In this document: positions 34,930 through 47,141 of the stretch, one piece after another
Position numbering within the stretch: the stretch's first letter is position 1
How the letters are laid out: each line of letters starts with the position of its first letter
Assembly: GCF_020283565.1 (NCBI RefSeq)
Contig: NC_060064.1
Span: 4,672,001 to 4,736,000 of the forward strand
Direction: 5' to 3'
Length of the DNA stretch: 64,000 nt
Source of the DNA: Trifolium pratense
Taxonomy: Eukaryota; Streptophyta; Magnoliopsida; Fabales; Fabaceae
Notes under the pieces: model-generated
Database searches by the model: none
What the model saw: the letters and a program-made list of their open reading frames with translations, nothing else
What the model was told of the DNA's origin: nothing
Translations under genes and position numbers: made by a program

Positions 34930-36240
34930 CGGTCAGTCAGTGGGCTATATAATAATTTTGGGCCAACAGATGGGCCGATGCGTGACCACACTCATACGAC
35001 GTCGCAGCGAACGTTTTCTTCTTCTGTTACCGAACTTGATGTTTTTTAACGCGCTTTTCATGTCAGTGACTCAAGCTTTGTAAAACCCTATTCTGCTTCG
35101 ATTTCGTTACGATACCCGCAAATTGTGTAAGTAGTTATCATAAAATTCATCTCCGATTTTGATCGAATAGAGTTTTTGGTATTTGTTCTGTGTTTTTAAT
35201 TGAAGAAAGTAGCTGATGATGAAAGCATTATTGGCATAAGCTGTGACAACATTTTGCGCACCGTGAATTTGACACGGGTTGTTACGGCGGTGTAGAATGT
35301 GCCTATATGCTAATCTGAAGGCTCTTCATCTTCATGTTTGATTATATGTGTTTTCTTTGATTATATGTGTATTCTAATTTCATGATTTAATCACATTTGA
35401 GATAATTACACATTGCTATGCATGGCTCTTTGATTCTGTGTGTGTTTGATTTCTTTAGTTTCAATATATGCAATCTGAAAATAATTTGAATTTTGAAAGG
35501 CTTGTTAACACTTTTAGGATAAAATCTGTCAATTTAATCTTGCTGTTAAGATGGAATATCAATTTTCATATACTTTAGTGACAAAATTGACGGATTTCAT
35601 ATTTATATTGTTTAGAGACTAGAGTGGAGATATTGTAATAGTTAAGAGATTAAATTGAAGGTACATTCAAATAGTGATAGTTGATCACATACACATACAC
35701 TAATTGTAAAACTAATGCTAATGACCCTAGATGTAAAGCTTCTCTGTTTTGGAGAGCTATGAACATAGTTTGATAACATGCGGATATTAATTTTCACTCT
35801 CTTTTGCATGTAATGTAAATATGCAGGGGTCGGTGTTCTAACCCTGGTACACCCACTTATTAAATTCGCTTTAGAGACAAAATTGTCGGATATCATATAT
35901 TTTACTACTTATTAGAGACTATATCGGAGAGACTTGACTAAAAAAAAAAACCACTTTCTTTTGAAAACTTGTTTGAATGCATTCTAGGTGTCTTAGGTTC
36001 AATTCTCTTGAGGCATGCAATGGTTTAATGGTCTAGTTGGCACTGATGCATCTTATACTTATCAATGATGTTAAATTTTTGTATTGCTGTTTGCTTCTCC
36101 TGTATTTCTATCCTCTATTGGCACTCCTTGTACTAATGGGTATTATTTCTTCTTTAATAGATTTTCATTTCTGCCTGGACAGAAAAAGATGTTATTGGTC
36201 CAAATGGCCACTGCTTCTGGAATGTCTTCTTCTCATGTGA
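34930..36240 (+). other. Possible 5' end of a plus-strand gene, not resolved
   Basis: CTATATAA at about 34945, then a pyrimidine-rich leader with a telo-box-like AAACCCTA (about 35081) and a GTAAGT donor near 35129, look like a promoter and 5'-UTR exon. An acceptor near 36180 precedes ATG codons at 36190 and 36196 (MATASGMSSSH), followed by a GTGAGT donor. I could not find convincing coding exons downstream, where a LINE remnant begins. It may be a truncated gene or a non-coding transcript. Confidence 0.25.
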
Positions 36241-36479
36241 GTTGATATCCTTTCCATTTAGTGGATACTTTCATTTGGAGAGACATGGACAAATGAAATA
36301 AAATAACAATTTAGTTTAGTGTCTATCTCTCTCCTAATGGAAGTGTCCATTAAATTGAGAAGATCTCAACCCTGCTCGTGGTATTATTGGCGATATGTTC
36401 TGTTCTCAAATTTACAATCAGATAGCTTGCCTAGCATTAAACCTCTAGCTATTGCTCATGTTGATTTCCCAGGTTAGTT

Positions 36480-36990
36480 CTTAACCAATGATGGCTTATT
36501 CTCCTTTAAATCATACTATAAATTCCTTGTCTGTAAAAGTTGGTTTTGGTGATGCTTATTCGATTTGGAACTGGAAGGGGCCTGAAAGGATTAGGCAACA
36601 ATTAACTTCTTACAATGAAGAATGAATTAGAACTTAGAAGGGGCATGACAACTAATGCTAACTGTGGGAGATGTAGTGACCAGGTTAACTCTATGATTCC
36701 TTTGTTGATAGATTGTAATGTGGTAAGGAATTTTGGACAAGATTGTCTATTATGATTATTGGAGTAAAATTTTTAGCCTGGCTTAATATATGAGTTTATC
36801 TCATATCTCACTTAAATGGCCTTTTACAATACTACCAGAATGGATAGATGATCCAAATTATTGTTCACTCGTCACTCGTATTTGGGCTTCACTTCAAATT
36901 CTTTTTCAATGCTGTACTCGTGGGTGTGTTCGTTACTTCTTTTTCAATGCTGTACTCTTTTTCAAATTGTATTTGATATGTGATTAGTTA
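36480..36990 (+). pseudogene. Decayed LINE ORF2 C-terminal fragment (zf-RVT region)
   Basis: Pieces in shifting frames read NDGLFSFKSYYKFL, WNWKGPERIRQ, and then GMTTNANCGRCSDQVNSM with IDCNVVRNFW. This is the order of the zinc-finger region after the reverse transcriptase of plant L1-type LINEs (SVKSAY...WKGPERIR...CxxC...C...VW). Several frameshifts and stops are present. Confidence 0.75.
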
Positions 36991-37887
36991 ATAGGTAGTT
37001 AGTAGTTTGTTATTAGTTACTCACTTGCTCTCTATGTAGGTATGTAACCACTTTGATTTGATGTAAACATACCTTTCAGTTTTCACATATCTCATACAAT
37101 TTCATTTTATAGTTTGTGTATATTTGATCTCTTCCATGACCTCATACTTGTATTTGCTGATCCCTTCACTTCCACTTTTTATTTGGGGTTTGACCAATTT
37201 TTAATTAGCTATGTAAATTGAGAATTCTTAAGTTGGTGTGAACAATGATTCAATTTCAAATATGTTACAAATTTTTATTTTTGTTAGATTATATGAGGTT
37301 GGTGAAACAGAGTCACTTCCTCGTGATCATTATTATTAACTATGAAGAGGTAGCTCTTTTGATTCAACAGTTAGTCTACTGTCTCATTTGACTGACCGTT
37401 GAAGTTATTTGCCTAGCACTAAAGATATTTTTAATCATATGATTAATTCTAACTAATGTTGATGACTAATTTACTAATTTAGTTGATGACTAATGTTTGT
37501 CACTGTCCAAAAAAAAAACAGCTAATATTTACCGGGTAATTAATCTGGCCAACCGCTTTTGATCGGTTTTCCATTACCAAACATATTTTGTATTCATAAA
37601 GTTTGAACTCAACACATTGTCCGAGGATCCGGATGTTTGTTTGGTGCTGAAGTTGGAATAGATAGATTCTATTAATTTACCAAAATTCAATATATTATGT
37701 ATGCTTTAATAATGGTAATGATATATCCATATAGGACAGAGCCATTTGAAAGGGTAATTAGTATAGTATATTATTTTATTTGATTCGTAGGTTTGAAAGG
37801 TAGCTGACCATGCAGGATTTGACTATCAGTTTTCGATTTCATTCTCATCTCACTCAACTAGAAAATTTGTTGAATGTTGCATCCCCT

Positions 37888-37895
37888 TATATATG
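37888..37895 (+). promoter_or_regulatory. TATA box of the Gly/Pro-rich protein gene
   Basis: CCTTATATATGAAG lies about 150 bases upstream of the start codon at 38042, a usual distance for a plant TATA box plus a short leader. Confidence 0.5.
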
Positions 37896-38041
37896 AAGAC
37901 CCAATTTTGTAGCATTGTGCTCTCATCATATCATAGTGATACACCACGGAGCAAAACAAATACGTTTCCCATCTCAAATTTCAATACCCTTTAGCCTCTT
38001 AATTCATTGTAACCTTATTCTTCCTCCACTCCCTTTAACTA

Positions 38042-38443
38042 ATGGGACCTGGCGGACCAGGAGGGCCCGGAGGGCCCGGAGGACCAGGAGGGTTTGGCGG
38101 ACCTGGACCTGGTTTTGGTGGGCCTCCAGGCTTCGGTGGACCTGGTTGGGGTCCTGGACCTGGCGGACCTGGTTGGGGTCCACCAGGACCGGGGGGCTTT
38201 TTTGGCGGATTTGGTAATGGCTTATGCAGCCTCATATCTTCATGGTAAGTTATCAAAACCAACTTCATTTTCTTTTTGGTTGTCAAGAAAAAAAAAAACT
38301 TCATATTCTTTTTGAAAAAAGAAAGTTCTTTGGAGTATTATGTTGTTGTTCTTAATTATTGCAGCTTCTACTGCTTATGCTGTTGCTGGTTGGTACGAGA
38401 TTGCTTCGGAGGTCCACCACCACCAGGTCCAGGCCCTTTTTAA
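38042..38443 (+). CDS. Small Gly/Pro-rich protein with cysteine-cluster tail (93 aa, two exons)
   Basis: Exon 1 (38042-38244) encodes an N-terminal part made almost only of GGPGGP, GFGGP and WGPGGP units. GTAAGT donor and TTGCAG acceptor flank a 120-bp intron. Exon 2 (38365-38443) completes a tail CFYCLCCCWLVRDCFGGPPP and ends GPGPF. The total is 94 codons in frame. It has no signal peptide or long hydrophobic segment. The short Cys-rich stretch (about residues 68-80) could be lipid-modified or membrane-associated, as in other plant proteins with a CLCCCW-like tail, but function is unknown. The intron places the cysteine block in its own exon. Reverse-strand Pro-rich frames are shadows. Confidence 0.8.
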
Positions 38444-40010
38444 ACCAGTAAAGCTGAAGGTTCACTACATGCTGCCTAATTACTTGCCATGTCCATTGTT
38501 CTATTTGGCTCTTGTGTGATGAGTATGACCAAAAATAAAATAAAATAAATTTGTGGTTTTGTAATCTCTCTTTCACTTTGTAACCAGAAAAATTTCTCTT
38601 TCATTTTAGCTTAACATTTCTATTTTAATTGCCTTAGCAATTTTCAGTGTAGATCTTATTATTTGCTTCCACGGAGTGATAAGCAAATTTGAATTAGTTA
38701 TTAACTTATTATTACTAGTTGCTTGCATAAAAAGCCTTAAAGTGAAAAGTAGCACCATCCAATCATCAATGCATCTGCACATCAAATGATCAAAATTGTA
38801 ACAAAGTAAAATTTTGTTCCATTTCCAATACCATTGTCATGTATGAAACTGAGACATGAACAACCGGCATAAGCGACACGTATATATAAAATGAAAGTAG
38901 AAGTTACATTAGAAATAAAACATCTGGGAAATTGATTTTCACTGTTGTCTGCATCAAAGGAAACATTTGAAGAAAACGACAACCTTGAATTGAGGTGGAG
39001 TGGGGTAACACTTTGCCGCCGTGATCACATGCAAAGGGTTCTATGAATCTATGATGCAGAAGGTAAGAGGATTCCTCTAATTGACACTATAAACTACAAT
39101 ACAAACTATATAGTAAAACTTACTTATGACCAAATAAAGTATACACTATGAGTTATACACGGCTCTACGCATTTGCATCTTATGAGAAACATGCGCATGC
39201 TGGAGCCTTGCTATTGTTGAAAATCATCATTTATACAAAAGTAAATTCTTCAAGAAAATAATAGCTACTAACCTTCGCTGCACCACAAACAACATTATCT
39301 ACTTTGTGTAAATACTCAGTTTTGCTTTTAATATTGAATAATTCATCAAGTCTTCCCGTTGTTTGTCTGTATGTGTACAATCAACCACGAAGATTTCAAG
39401 ATCCAGATCAACTGTATTGATACTTCGATATCGATCTATAGTGAAACTGCAATACCACTTCATATTTATGAAACTAAGAAAAGAAAATAATTTTTTGAGA
39501 TTAAGAGAAAAGAGGTAAAAGAGAGAATTTGGATTTATTTTCAGAATTCTAGAAAGAGATGAAGGGCGCGCATTTTAATTTTTTTTGTGACTAAAAAATA
39601 GAACATCACCAAGTCCGAGCCGGATGGACCGTTGCAGCACGTGTGTGTGATGGTTAAGGGTAGTGCATGGTCATCCGTTTACAAAACGGTTATCTTAGGA
39701 TATATAAACACTAATAAAGAGTATCACCTTTTCAATGTGGGAATTTTTCCCACTTTTTTCAATTCACACTTCAATATTTCTAAGTCTCACAAGACTTGTG
39801 TGTTTATCATTTTCATTTCCAATCTTATTAATTCATCTTTAACACATTATATCTACAATGAATGTGTTCATTTTCCAACTGTTTGTATCTTAAAATCATG
39901 TTTAAAATGCAGAAAATAGTATTTTTTTTAATGAAATACAACTGGTCGAAATCTAAAAAAGAAAATTACAAAGCAATTAAGTGGAATAATAAGAGATAGA
40001 CACCCCTAAA
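38444..40010. other. Intergenic DNA with one possible small ORF
   Basis: The 3' UTR of the Gly/Pro-rich gene probably ends near 38600. Apart from the small minus-strand frame at 39299-39463, no gene was recognised. A TATA-like GGATATATAAAC at about 39697 on the plus strand has no convincing gene after it. Confidence 0.4.
39299..39463 (-). CDS. Possible small ORF (54 aa), unknown
   Basis: The minus strand encodes MKWYCSFTIDRYRSINTVDL and continues with EIFVVDCTHTDKQREDLM, ending SIYTK. Composition is protein-like rather than random AT-rich, and a pyrimidine-rich leader (CTCTTTTACCTCTTTTCTC) precedes the ATG. It could be one exon of a larger gene or a fragment. No family is recognised. Confidence 0.25.
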   Translation of the reverse strand: MKWYCSFTIDRYRSINTVDLDLEIFVVDCTHTDKQREDLMNYSILKAKLSIYTK

Positions 40011-40014
40011 ATCG

Positions 40015-40260
40015 TCATTCTAAAGAAATAATCCTAAATTTGCAAGAATATATGTGCGATATATGTGCTTAAGTCGAACTCCAAAATCAAATTGCATTAA
40101 TCTTCTAATCATATTCATAATGCTCCAACTTTTAGCACTTCCTACATTCTCAAGTTGCTTACCATCCACCACCACCACAGAGGAATCAACTTGAACCTCT
40201 AATTTCCGCACCCCTTTTCCGAGCTAAACTCAAGCATTCATTGACGGTGGATAAAGGCTG
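40015..40260 (-). pseudogene. LINE-type RNase H C-terminal fragment
   Basis: The minus strand reads RKLEVQVDSSVVVVDGKQLE and then MNMIRRLMQFDFGVRLKHIY with ILANLGL. This matches the second half of the LINE-associated RNase H domain (VQVDS...HIYREAN..AD.LANLG), with the end altered. It has no attached RT. Confidence 0.72.
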
Positions 40261-41243
40261 CTCTCCCTTTTAAACGTAGGTCAACTTTTGGCGAATTGGA
40301 TAACCATTTTTGATATGCTAATTTCTCTATATATTACTTTTTAATTTAGAAAGAAGTATTTTCTATTTTTTATTTTTTGATATGCTAATTACTCTATTTT
40401 TTATTTTTCTATTTTTTATTTGTTTTAATTTAATTGTGATTTCGCTTTGCACATAGTTGTTTGTTTATTGTTTGATTTTTTTTTTGTTATAATAAGCTGG
40501 GAATCAAACCCAAAATCTATAAAGTATTACTCAAATCTCTCACTCCTAGATCAAACCTAGTGACTTTGTTGCTTGAACTTCTTATTACAGTAGTTGTTAT
40601 TATTAATATTTATTACACTCTTTAGTTCTTTTTAGTATCAAATTAACGCTTTCCATGATTGAGCTTCATCAAACAATGTAATAAATAAGCGTCAAAGAGC
40701 AAATAGAGGGTGGATTTTGTTCTTAATTATTCGTTACCAATATCATAAACTACTCTACAGGAACGTTGGAATAAAAATTGTACAATAATTGAGTAAAGTG
40801 TGAACAAGATTGGAAAACAAATGAGTACGATGACAAAGAAGAAATATCAGTGAGTGCGTGACATTGCGATTCTAACCGTTGTATCAATATATTTTATATT
40901 TATGCACACGCTCCATCACATTTCTAAATCCATAACCCAAACACCAACCCATTACCCATATATCCAGACGGGTTACATTATAGAATTATTATCATATTCT
41001 TAAAATCATATTCTCATTGGCAATTATTTTTAAAATATTCTTAAATGAAGTACAATTATTATACAATCATAATGTAAACTAAACTTTGAACTAAATTCTA
41101 ATCATCCGGCAATTTGGATTAATTAATTGAAATAGTGGAAATTCGGATCTGAATCCGACCCGTAACCGAGGCTAGGTGGTATACACGTGGCAGAACGTGA
41201 CAAAAAATTCAAAAAGAATACACAAGAAAGTCGTAAAAAAGAA

Positions 41244-41252
41244 TTTATATAT
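41244..41252 (+). promoter_or_regulatory. TATA box of the NET3-like gene
   Basis: TTTATATAT lies about 510 bases upstream of the ATG at 41757. The leader seems to be split by an intron ending at TATATAG near 41710, so the 5' UTR has at least two exons. Confidence 0.45.
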
Positions 41253-41756
41253 GGTGCAACTCGTCCTCTGAGTCCCTTGAGTGGACGCTACTCCACCATT
41301 AACCGTTTCGTTTCAGAGCATACAAACAAGAACAAGAAACCACCCACTCACTCAAGTACGATACATTTTCATCTTCCTTTTCTGTTTTTACGCTATCACT
41401 AATTCTTCACTAATTGAAACAAGTTTCAGTTCCTATAATCTTGAAATGTCAACAATGCCCCTTGTTCTGTTTTTGTATGCAACTTAATCGGTGCGTTTTG
41501 TAACAAACTTTTGTTACTTCACGGCAATTCCGATTATCTTGTTTTCTTTCATTCTTATCTTGTTATAAGTTATAACAACTTACTTACAAGTGTTTCAAAC
41601 CATTTGTGATATTTCAGACTTTGCTACTGCTAGTTTTTTTTTATATGTATAGTAGTTAGTTATGGTTTTGCAATGGTTTTGTTTAATTATACAATTTGTT
41701 TGATATATAGAATCGAATCTTGGAGTTAATTAGCAAAGGAAAGAGTGAAAAAGAAG

Positions 41757-44700
41757 ATGGGGAAGAATCAACGGTCAAATTGGTGGTGGCTTGATAATAG
41801 TCCCACTAATACCAAACGATCACCATGGCTTCACTCCACTCTCTCTGGTATCATTTCTTTCTTTTAATGACTTATACACTGTATGCTTTCAAGTATGCTT
41901 TGATTCCATGAAAATTGTATTGTTGTTGTTTTGTTGCTATGAACTACTATGATCAGGCGTGTTAAGGTGTCCAACATGTGTCGGTGTCAGACACTCGTAT
42001 GACACTCTTAGAACAAGTGACGGACAATTTAGATAGTGTCTTAAAAAAAGTATTTACGCCAATACTCTTTCATAGGACAAGTGTCACAAATTTAGCATGT
42101 TTAGCTTCCCGGTAAATATATTAGAATCATTGTGATGCATTGTGATTTTACAAAATCTACGGTTAGATTAACCAGGATTACCGTGATTTTGACTGCGAAA
42201 CCAAACATATGGTTAATCTTGTTTGATCGGCCACAAATGTCCCAAATGTGAGTTCTCCCAAGCACAGGAATCAGAATTAGTCTTTGTTTTTTTCACTTTA
42301 GTGATTTGTCCCAAATAGATCCGTTGGCTATATTCATAAATTGTTTGTTTGTATCTGCTGATAAATTATTGTGTTCATAGAAAAAGTTGAATTCTTGTCT
42401 AAAATCATTCAAAAGGTTGCCTACCGTTATGAATATGCTGATTTGTTTAAGTGTTGTTTTGATGTTCTTTTTCTTTTCTAACTTTTGTCTATGGAATTAG
42501 CCGTTGGACACTTTTTGTTTGGTAGTTAGACACCTTTTATTTGGTTTAGTTGTGACTTTAATATATGTTTGGTTCTAGGTGGCAATAATTGATTTTACAA
42601 ATTCAACATTGATTAAAAGCTAACATGTTTTTAATCCATGGAGTACTAGTACACTCTTTAATTTAAGGCACTAGTTGACATTTATGAGGCCTATTAAATT
42701 TACGTGGGATCTTTTTTTTTGATAAAGGGGAAAATAAAAAGACAACAACACAAACTAACGAGGACGCTGCCTCAAGACACTCGTTGCATCCGCAACCAGC
42801 ACATGCGCTATTTGCGGAGGCGGAGAAGTCCATAACTTAATATTAACATCTGACTGAGAAAAAATTCATATATGGTGGAATCTAAACACCATAACACTCT
42901 ACCTGAGAAAAAATTCACCGAAAATGCCCTACTGCTTTATTGTGAGTGGGACGCGCCATTGGCGTCTTAGTGTCCCAGGAGGGATGCGCCATTGGGAGGT
43001 CAGCGTCCTTATGAAGGACGCGCCATCCTCAAGGCTGCGTCCTGAGTTGGTTTTTATTTTTTTCCTTTGCGTTTTTGAAGGAGAGGGGTAGGGTTTTGGA
43101 AGGGTTAAGGGTTAGAAGGGGTTTTAAGGGTTAAGGGTTAGATGGGGTTTTGAGGGTTAGGGTTTAGGTTTTTTTTTTTAAAGAAATTATTGAAAAAAAT
43201 TATACAAAAATTATATTAATTAATATAAACACACTACAACAATTTTATTTATTTTTAACATTTTGTATTTTTAGGGTTTTAGGTTTTTTTTTTATTATAT
43301 ATATTATGTTTCTATTTTACTTGTTTTTCAACAAAACAAAAATTAGAAGTAAATAGAAAACAAAAGATTTTGAGGAAAAACCGTGCAATAATAATATTTA
43401 ATATTATTTTTTATAATACAATACAAAAATTGGTAATTAATTGGAATTTGGATAATTCCTACGATCATGGCCCGACACCCTACATAACGTACACTTATTC
43501 AAAGTTTCGGTCTCGTCCATTTCTGTCCTAATGCGCGTACTTTGCAGAAGACCTCTCTTACATTTTTTCATTGCTGGGTCAGGGCAAAGTCGACGGCCAT
43601 AATATTGGGGCCAATATGATTTGTCTTGAATTCCCGGGAAGATGTTATTATATACACAAAATACACTTGCAGCTTTGTACACGTCATGTATATGAACTTG
43701 GTAAGCTTGTGCAGCATGGGAGCATGCAGCAATAACATGCGAACAAGGCAAATGTAAAGCTCGAAATTCTCCACAATCACACCAGCTTTCACCCAACTTG
43801 AGCAAAAATTGACCCATTGGTCGACCCTCGTTGTGATTAACAGTTTCCATTACCCTGAAAGTTTGATTAAGTCGATCAAAAACAATGACTTGATGTGAGT
43901 TTGCCTTATGCATTTCTTCTTCAATCCGACATAAATAATATAAGTGGAATGAGATATACATCTTCGGTGATTTTTTTTGAAATGTGGTTTGCTCCAACCC
44001 ATAAGTGATCACCCATTTTATGATATGTGGTTGTGGGTAGAAAAATGTGATTTATTATAAGTGAGATGAGAAATATATTAAAATTAGTGAAGTAGTAGAG
44101 TAGTAGAAAAAAAATATTTAAATGAAAGATGAGAAATATATTAGAATTAGTGAAGTAGTAGAGTAGTAGAAAAAAAGTATTTAAGTGAAAGATGAGAAAT
44201 GTAGTAGTTGTGTGATGAATGAATGGTTTGATATTTATATAGGTGCAGATTCATAAAAGTGTTAATGAGTTGGTTGAATTTATCTTCTCATTAAATTTAT
44301 CTTCTCAACAACAAATTCAACCAACTCATAAACTCACTGTCGTTTATTACCATTTTTCATCAAACTTATAAAAATTCAACCAACTCATTAACACTTTTAT
44401 GAATCTCCACCCCTATAAATATCAAACTCATGATCATTCATTCATCACACAACTACTACATTTCTCATCTTTCACTTAAATAATTTTTTTCTACTACTCT
44501 ACTACTTCACTAATTCTAATATATTTCTCATCTTTCACTTAAATACTTTTTTCTACTACTCTACTACTTCATTAATTCTAATATATTTCTCATCTTACTT
44601 ATAATAAATCATTTTTTTCTACCCACAACCACATATCATAAGATGGGTGATCACTTATGGGTTGGAGCAAACCATATTTAAAAAAAAATCATCGAAGATG

Positions 44701-47141
44701 TATGTCTCATTCCACTTATATTATTTATGTCGAATTGAAGAAGCAATGCATAAGGCAAACTCACATCAAGTCATTGATTTTGATCGACTTAATCAAACTT
44801 TCAGGGTAATGGAAACTAACGAGGGTCGATCAATGGGTCAATTTCTGCTCAAGTTGGGTGAAAACTGGTGTGATTGTGGAGAATTTCAAACTTTACATTT
44901 GCCTTGTTCGCATGTTATTGCTGCATGCTCCCTGCACAAGCTTACCAAGTTCATATACATGACATGTACAAAGCTGCAAGTGTATTTTGTGTATATAATA
45001 ACACCTTCCCGGGAATTCAAGACAAATCATATTGGCCCCAATATTATGGCCGTCGACTTTGCCCCGACCCGGCAATGAAAAGATGTAAGAGAGGTCGTCC
45101 GCAAAGTACGCGCATTAGGGCAGAAATGGACGAGACCGAAACTTTGAATAAGTGTACGTTATGTAGGGTGTCGGGCCATGATCGTAGAAATTGTCCAAAT
45201 TCCAATTAATTACCAATTTTTGTATTGTATTATAAAAAATAATATTATATATTATTATTGCACGGTTTTTCCTCAAATTCTTTTGTTTTCTATTTACTTC
45301 TAATTTTTGTTTTGTTGAAACATAATATATATAATAAAAAAAAACAAAAACCTAAAACCCTAAAAATACAAAATGTCAAAAAAAAAATTAAAATTGTTGT
45401 AGTGTGTTTATATTAATTAATATAATTTTTTTCAATAATTTCTTTTAAAAAAAAACCCTAAACCCTAACCCTCAAAACTCCATCTAACCATTAACCCTCA
45501 AAACCCCTTCTAACCCTTAACCCTTCCAAAACCCTACCCCTCTCCTTCAAAAACGCAAAGGGAAAAAAAAAAAAACCAACTCAGGACGCAACCTTGGGGA
45601 TGACGCGTCCTTCATAATGACGCTGACCTCCCAATGGCGCGTTCCTCCTGGGAGACTAAGACGCCAATGGCGCGTCCCACTCACAACAAAGCAGTAAGGC
45701 ATTTCGGTGAATTTTTTCTCAGGTATGGTGTTATGGTGTTTTTCGGTTTTGACAGGTGTAGTTTAAAAAAAAATTCGAAATGTGTGTTAGTTTACAAGTG
45801 GTGTACTCCCTCCGGCCTTATTTATAAGCAAAAGTCAACAAAGTTTTTTGCCTTAAATATAAGCAAAAGTTACAAAAACCAAGTTTATTTAAAGCTATTC
45901 TTCCAAAATTACCCTCATTAATGATTGTAAAGTTACTTTAAAGCTACTTTTTAAAATGATTGTAAAGTTCCAATGCAAATTTAAGGTCATTTTAGGAATT
46001 GTAGTAGAAATTTTACATAAAATCAAGAAAAAAAGTATCTTCTTATTAAGTGTGCAAATGAGAATATTTGCTTACAAAAGAGGCCGGAGTAGTATAGTTT
46101 TTTTTTTTGTTGAAATCTACAAGTGGTGTATAGTGATTTTAATTGAAACAACGGAAAATAAAAATGTAACTGACATCAATTGTGTCAATCTTTCACTTAT
46201 AAAAGACATTGAGAGTCAAGTTTTTTCTCTTTGCAAGAACACTCGCATATGAGTCAAAATAAATTTATGATGCAAACATGCTTTATATATTTGGTATGTA
46301 ATCCTTGTTTTTCTGCTTCATGATTATTCTAGAGCTAAATGAGAAGACAAATGCGATGTTAAAGTTAATTGAAGAAGATGCAGATTCCTTTGCAAAACGT
46401 GCAGAGATGTATTACAAGAAAAGACCCGAGCTTATTAGCATGGTTGAAGATTTCTATCGGACACATCGCTCGTTAGCCGAGCGGTATGATCAAGTCAAAC
46501 CAGACACCGGAATCAGCCCCATTGCGTCAAGGGTATCCCCTTTTGCTTCAGCCAAATATCAGATAGAGAAGTTAATAAGTTTTGCAGATACCGGTTACGA
46601 TACCTATTCTGAGAATTTCGACGTAGACGAGTCTATGGAATCAGAAGTTGATGATCCTGAGCATGAAGAAAAACCGGTGGCCAAATTTCATAGCTACACA
46701 AAAGACGAACAAGTTTCATCCGTGGCTGTCAACGTAGAAGTGATGAAGTTGAGAGACGAAATTAAGAGAGTAAGCAACGAGAACAAGGTTCATAAGGAGC
46801 AATTGAAGCAGAAAGATACAATTTGTGATGAAGTAATGAAATTGAGGGAAGAAATAGAAAAACTAAGGGAAGAAAATGAGGCACATAAGGAACAACTCAA
46901 GCTTAAGGATGAAGAGAAGATAGATGTGATTAAACAATTGAGTTTAGCAATAGATTTGTTGAAGCAAGATAATGTGATGATGAGAAGCTTTATTGCTAAA
47001 GAGTCTACTAAGAAATGGAAGTTTCCATTTGAGTTGAACAAACTTGGAGCATTTTCTGTGAAATTGTTTAATGGGAATCAAAGGAATCAGCCTAGTGTTG
47101 AACTCTCTAGATGTGGTTTACATGGTCATCAAATAGCTTAG
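41757..47141 (+). CDS. NET3/KIP1-like protein (NAB actin-binding domain, 299 aa, two exons)
   Basis: NETWORKED proteins link actin filaments to membranes through an N-terminal NAB domain. Exon 1 (41757-41847) encodes [15 protein letters not shown] and SPWLHSTLS. Exon 2 (46333-47141) continues [20 protein letters not shown], then [12 protein letters not shown] and [13 protein letters not shown], completing the NAB domain (about residues 8-85). The joined frame is exactly 300 codons. After an acidic linker, about residues 170-245 form a heptad-rich coiled coil with two EVMKLR-EI units. The short length fits the NET3 group rather than the long NET1/NET2. The intron is 4485 bp because it contains a MULE-derived palindrome and a MITE. 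Splice sites are GT-AG with a one-base phase. The gene looks intact. Confidence 0.93.
43437..44012 (-). pseudogene. MULE transposase C-terminal fragment (SWIM zinc finger), left arm
   Basis: The 191-residue frame has [19 protein letters not shown], then [20 protein letters not shown], a SWIM-type CxCxnCxH finger of MURA-like transposases, and a C-terminal zinc knuckle [14 protein letters not shown], where the last Cys of the CCHC is replaced by Tyr. The catalytic DDE part is absent. Confidence 0.88.
44647..45209 (+). pseudogene. MULE transposase C-terminal fragment (SWIM zinc finger), right arm
   Basis: This is the inverted copy of 43437-44012. The frame is broken after CSHVIAACS by a small deletion and continues in another frame ([19 protein letters not shown]). 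Here the zinc knuckle [14 protein letters not shown] is intact. The two arms have therefore decayed independently. Confidence 0.88.
45806..46089. repeat. Stowaway-like MITE (284 bp)
   Basis: TA-flanked. The left end CTCCCTCCGGCCTTATTTAT and the right end on the minus strand CTCCGGCCTCTTTTGTAAGC are inverted copies. It lies in the NET3-like intron just beyond the palindrome. Confidence 0.8.

Larger units (their letters stand above)
42885..45742. mobile_element. 2.9-kb palindrome of two inverted MULE fragments in the NET3-like intron
   Basis: Arms of about 1.4 kb (42885-44280 and 44371-45742) are close inverted copies around a roughly 90-base spacer. Both outer ends carry ACACCATAACAC...ACCTGAGAAAAAATTCACCG, then GGGACGCGCCATTGGCGTCT, then a telomere-like GGGTTAGGGTTTAGG block. 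Both contain the C-terminal part of a MuDR-type transposase reading outward from the centre. No clear target duplication was found. A transcript through this intron would contain a long hairpin. Confidence 0.88.

Noticed and set aside
38035..38304. Minus-strand Pro-rich ORF opposite the Gly/Pro-rich gene
   Set aside because: Gly-Pro repeats read as Pro/Gly on the other strand. The plus-strand gene has a splice-supported second exon, the minus strand does not.
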